From Candidatus Atribacteria bacterium (GTDB lineage: Bacteria; Atribacterota; Phoenicimicrobiia; Phoenicimicrobiales; Stramentimicrobiaceae): 8,043 nucleotides of DNA. The position numbers were made by a program, and so were the translations under genes. Positions 5,350-8,043 of this stretch are shown piece by piece. Position 1 is the first letter of the stretch, and every line of letters starts with the position of its first letter. The DNA lies in assembly GCA_016934875.1 (NCBI GenBank), contig JAFGSC010000096.1, forward strand, positions 1 through 8,043. The letters run 5' to 3'. The notes under the pieces were generated by a model. The model was not told where the DNA came from. It worked only from the letters and a program-made list of their open reading frames with translations, and did no database searches.

Positions 5350-8043
5350 ATGGGAAATTTCAATAAGAAACTTATCGCAAGCATCTTGTGCTTTATTGTT
5401 ATTTCAGTATTAAGTAATAGAAATTTTGCTCAAAATAAAAATTTTAAAGTACCACTTTCTATTAAAGAGTATGCTGGAGTTGATCGTAATAACGAGCCTG
5501 TTACTTCTGGTATCCCTTTACCCGAGAACGCAAATATCACAGATGTAAACACGCTTCAAATTCAAATCAGCGAGAATTTTCCTTTACTGGTCAGTTCTTT
5601 TAATGACATTTCAGGGAATGTTGATTTATGGCAAGTAAAAGATGCCACAACTGTCCCCTCTCAATTCACGGTCTTATCCAGATGGAATGGAACTCCAGAT
5701 GATGAAAGCAAACCCATTAAATGGTTGCTTGTTGATGCTCGTGTAGATGTAATGGCAAATGATAATGTAATATATTATCTTACTAATGATAAAAACAATT
5801 TTGAAAAATCGGCAGGGATTCAGGTTACTGAAAATGACCATTATATTACAGTAAACACTGGCAAAATCGAGGCAAGAATAAACAAGTTAAACTTCAATCT
5901 TTTTGATCAGGTAAAATTAGGTCAAAATACAGTTCTTTCCTCTTCAACAGAAAATGGTATCGTGGTAACCAATGGAGACGGAACTAAATATTTCACTGCA
6001 TTAGAAAAGCCTTCAGAGGTAAAGATTGAAGAACACGGTCCAACCAAAGTGGTGATAAAAGTAAAGGGAGCTTTCAAATCCCAAAATGGTGCACTTCTTG
6101 GGCCAAAGCATGATTCTGGCGCTTATCACCGCTTTAGCCAGAACTATCCTTATATTCAATATACGGTTCGTTTTCATTTCTATGATGATAAAGATTATGT
6201 AAGAGTATTTTTCACTTTTGAAAATAATGGAGCATACAGCAACTGGCCTGAAAATAAATTTGCTCCAAGACAATGGCTTTACTTCGATGATTTATCTTTA
6301 AATCTAAGGTTTGAAAATTTTGCCAGCTCTAAGGAACTTACATCGGAAGACTATTCAGTGTCAGTTTCAAATCAATTGCTTTCTCTCTTCCAGGACCATA
6401 AAAATAATTCAAGCGATGAAAGTAAAAATTTTTTCTATGACATAAATCTTGATTATACAAAAGTAAGAAGCGGTCAAAGGTCAGCAGGCTGGTTAGATAT
6501 GAATAATGGTACCCAGGGTGTAACAGTAGCAGTCAGACATTTTTGGCAAAACTTTCCGAAAAAAATAGAATTTCAAGGGAATAGACTTTCCCTTGGTTTA
6601 TGGCCAAAGGAAGGAAAATTCCCTGAAAATGTGGCTACTACTGGCCATGAACCCTCAAATGCAACACAGGACACATATCAGTTTGAGGGTGGCAGACATA
6701 AAACCTATGAGCTATTGTTTCGGTTTTATAGCGGGCCTAAGGATTTGTCCAATACAAAAGACATTATTCAATCCTTTAATAATCCATTATTTATGCACGC
6801 ACCACCAGAATGGTATAGTTACACCAAAGCGCTGGGAATGATTGCTCCAGCTAATATGACACATATTAATCCTGATATTAATGAAGCAATACAACGATAT
6901 GAACGAATTCAGAGAGCGAAAGTGTATACCGAGGATGCAGATCCTGGACCCAGTCGTCCTCCCACCAGCATTTATACTGAGAGAGAACAAAGAATCAGAA
7001 TGAATATGGATTATTACGGATGGTTTCACTTCGGAGATCTTGCCTGGGGTAACGATAATTATTGTTCGCTACACTATGATTGGCCCTATTCAATGCTTTT
7101 ACATTATATTCGAACTGGTAAAAGCAAATTTTTTGAGATGGGTGAAGAAATGGCTCGTCATCGCTATGATATTGATCAATACCATGGTGATAGATCAGAT
7201 TCCCAGGGAGAGCATGTATGGAATAATTTCTTACAACGCTATGAGAAAAGTAGCCATGGAAATTTAAAATACTATCCTTATGGTGAAGATACACCGAAAC
7301 TCTCCCATACCTGGAATGGCGGTCTTGTTTTGTATTACCTTTTAACAGGGGATAAATTAGCATTAGAAGCAGCAGAAGAGGTTGGAAGGTCTGCTTTCAA
7401 TAACTATAGTAATTTTATTAACGAGCAAGGAGGAATTTACGAGATTAGACATCAAGGTTGGGCACTTTTAAATTTATTAAACCTATATCGAGTTAACGGA
7501 GAAAAATCTTATCTAACATTAGCTAAAGCAATCGGCAAGAATAGTCTATTATATTTAGAAAAACAAACCGGGTCATTAGGCTATTGGGGTGGCAGTTATT
7601 CAGGACCAGATCCTAGCTATCAATCATTAGTCATGTTTGGCTATGTTATCGAGCCATTGATTTACCTGCATTATTATACTCAAGACATAGAAATTATGAA
7701 TTTGCTTATTCGAATGGCAAATTGGCTGAAAAATGAATGTCTTTTTGGTGGATATACCCAACAAGGCAGGTATATGCCATTACAAACACCTGATACCTGG
7801 TACAGGGGGGAACGAAAAGGGGGTGAAATTGTTCGGCTCTGGTTTTTGGCTGATTTAATGGCGTATGTTTATCATAAAACCGGGAAACAAGAATATCTGG
7901 ATCTGGCAAGACAGATGTTTAGAGACTCAGTTTTTTGGCTGCAAGGAGCTGGTGAGAGTTTATATGACCCAAATTCCCGGTCAAGCATATCGTATATCCT
8001 TTCGCAATATCCAAACAGTGAGACAAAAATTCATGGCTGGACC
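5350..8043 (+). CDS. Secreted PcRGLX/YetA-like (PL26-type) polysaccharide lyase-like protein, 3' truncated by window end
   Basis: The reading frame is open for 898 codons from the ATG with no stop, so the C-terminus lies outside the window. Residues 1-27 form a Sec signal peptide: positive NKK, a hydrophobic core at 8-22, and likely cleavage after Phe26-Ala27 before Gln28. The architecture resembles the exo-rhamnogalacturonan lyase PcRGLX/YetA family. First comes an N-terminal RIFT-barrel-type domain (about 34-145) with EPVTSGIPLPENA and, later, VPSQFTVLSRW and KWLLVDARVDV. Next is a central beta-sandwich (about 150-470) with RHFWQNFP at 396-403, LWPKEG at 417-422 and FEGGRHKTYELLF at 445-457. 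Last is an alpha/alpha-toroid-type region (about 480 onward) with WGNDNYCSLHYDWP at 566-579, LSHTWNGG at 651-658, EIRHQGWALLNLL at 698-710 and WGGSYSGPDPSYQ near 746-758. Known members cleave rhamnogalacturonan I by elimination; activity and substrate here are not shown. It may instead trim the polymer made by the neighbouring genes. A sorting domain beyond the edge is possible. Family confidence is moderate to good; function is low. Confidence 0.72.
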   Translation, partial: MGNFNKKLIASILCFIVISVLSNRNFAQNKNFKVPLSIKEYAGVDRNNEPVTSGIPLPENANITDVNTLQIQISENFPLLVSSFNDISGNVDLWQVKDATTVPSQFTVLSRWNGTPDDESKPIKWLLVDARVDVMANDNVIYYLTNDKNNFEKSAGIQVTENDHYITVNTGKIEARINKLNFNLFDQVKLGQNTVLSSSTENGIVVTNGDGTKYFTALEKPSEVKIEEHGPTKVVIKVKGAFKSQNGALLGPKHDSGAYHRFSQNYPYIQYTVRFHFYDDKDYVRVFFTFENNGAYSNWPENKFAPRQWLYFDDLSLNLRFENFASSKELTSEDYSVSVSNQLLSLFQDHKNNSSDESKNFFYDINLDYTKVRSGQRSAGWLDMNNGTQGVTVAVRHFWQNFPKKIEFQGNRLSLGLWPKEGKFPENVATTGHEPSNATQDTYQFEGGRHKTYELLFRFYSGPKDLSNTKDIIQSFNNPLFMHAPPEWYSYTKALGMIAPANMTHINPDINEAIQRYERIQRAKVYTEDADPGPSRPPTSIYTEREQRIRMNMDYYGWFHFGDLAWGNDNYCSLHYDWPYSMLLHYIRTGKSKFFEMGEEMARHRYDIDQYHGDRSDSQGEHVWNNFLQRYEKSSHGNLKYYPYGEDTPKLSHTWNGGLVLYYLLTGDKLALEAAEEVGRSAFNNYSNFINEQGGIYEIRHQGWALLNLLNLYRVNGEKSYLTLAKAIGKNSLLYLEKQTGSLGYWGGSYSGPDPSYQSLVMFGYVIEPLIYLHYYTQDIEIMNLLIRMANWLKNECLFGGYTQQGRYMPLQTPDTWYRGERKGGEIVRLWFLADLMAYVYHKTGKQEYLDLARQMFRDSVFWLQGAGESLYDPNSRSSISYILSQYPNSETKIHGWT

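Noticed and set aside
6995..7363. 122-codon open frame on the - strand
   Set aside because: It lies fully inside the lyase-like gene, whose translation has coherent domain motifs. The opposite-strand protein shows no recognisable pattern.

Overview
The window is a bacterial, clearly AT-rich locus with five protein genes, all on the + strand and tightly packed. It looks like part of a surface- or exo-polysaccharide gene cluster. In order it holds a family 4 glycosyltransferase (TuaC-like), a CapK/PaaK-type adenylate-forming enzyme, an ATP-grasp ligase, a polysaccharide-deacetylase-fold protein, and the first 898 codons of a large secreted protein that resembles the PcRGLX/YetA (PL26, exo-rhamnogalacturonan lyase-like) family. 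The last gene runs off the right edge.

The host cannot be named securely. The AT-rich codon use, weak or absent Shine-Dalgarno sequences before most genes, and a signal peptide ending in Phe-Ala-Gln would suit the FCB/Bacteroidota-Ignavibacteria-like part of the bacterial tree. This is inference only; there is no rRNA or other phylogenetic marker here. No tRNA, rRNA, CRISPR array, transposase or IS end was seen.

Layout: 1-48 is a short leader with no supportable feature. 49-1263 is the glycosyltransferase. The 100-base gap at 1264-1363 carries a perfect 14-bp hairpin and a second 9-bp hairpin that shares five bases with it, so only one can form at a time. 1364-2719 is the CapK-like enzyme, 2766-4019 the ATP-grasp protein (GTG start with a GGAG ribosome site), and 4028-5047 the deacetylase; these three are spaced 46 and 8 bases apart and probably form one transcript. 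5048-5349 is a 302-base AT-rich intergenic region with a possible sigma-54-type promoter and a doubtful 27-codon ORF. 5350-8043 is the start of the secreted lyase-like gene.

A working model (inference): the glycosyltransferase adds a sugar to a growing glycan. The adenylating enzyme and the ATP-grasp ligase could activate and attach acyl or amino-acid-like groups, and the deacetylase-fold enzyme could remove N- or O-acyl groups. The exported lyase-like protein would trim or remodel the same polymer outside the cytoplasm. The most unusual points are the co-location of the three decorating-type enzymes, the dual-hairpin leader before them, and a PL26-like exported protein in an apparent synthesis cluster.
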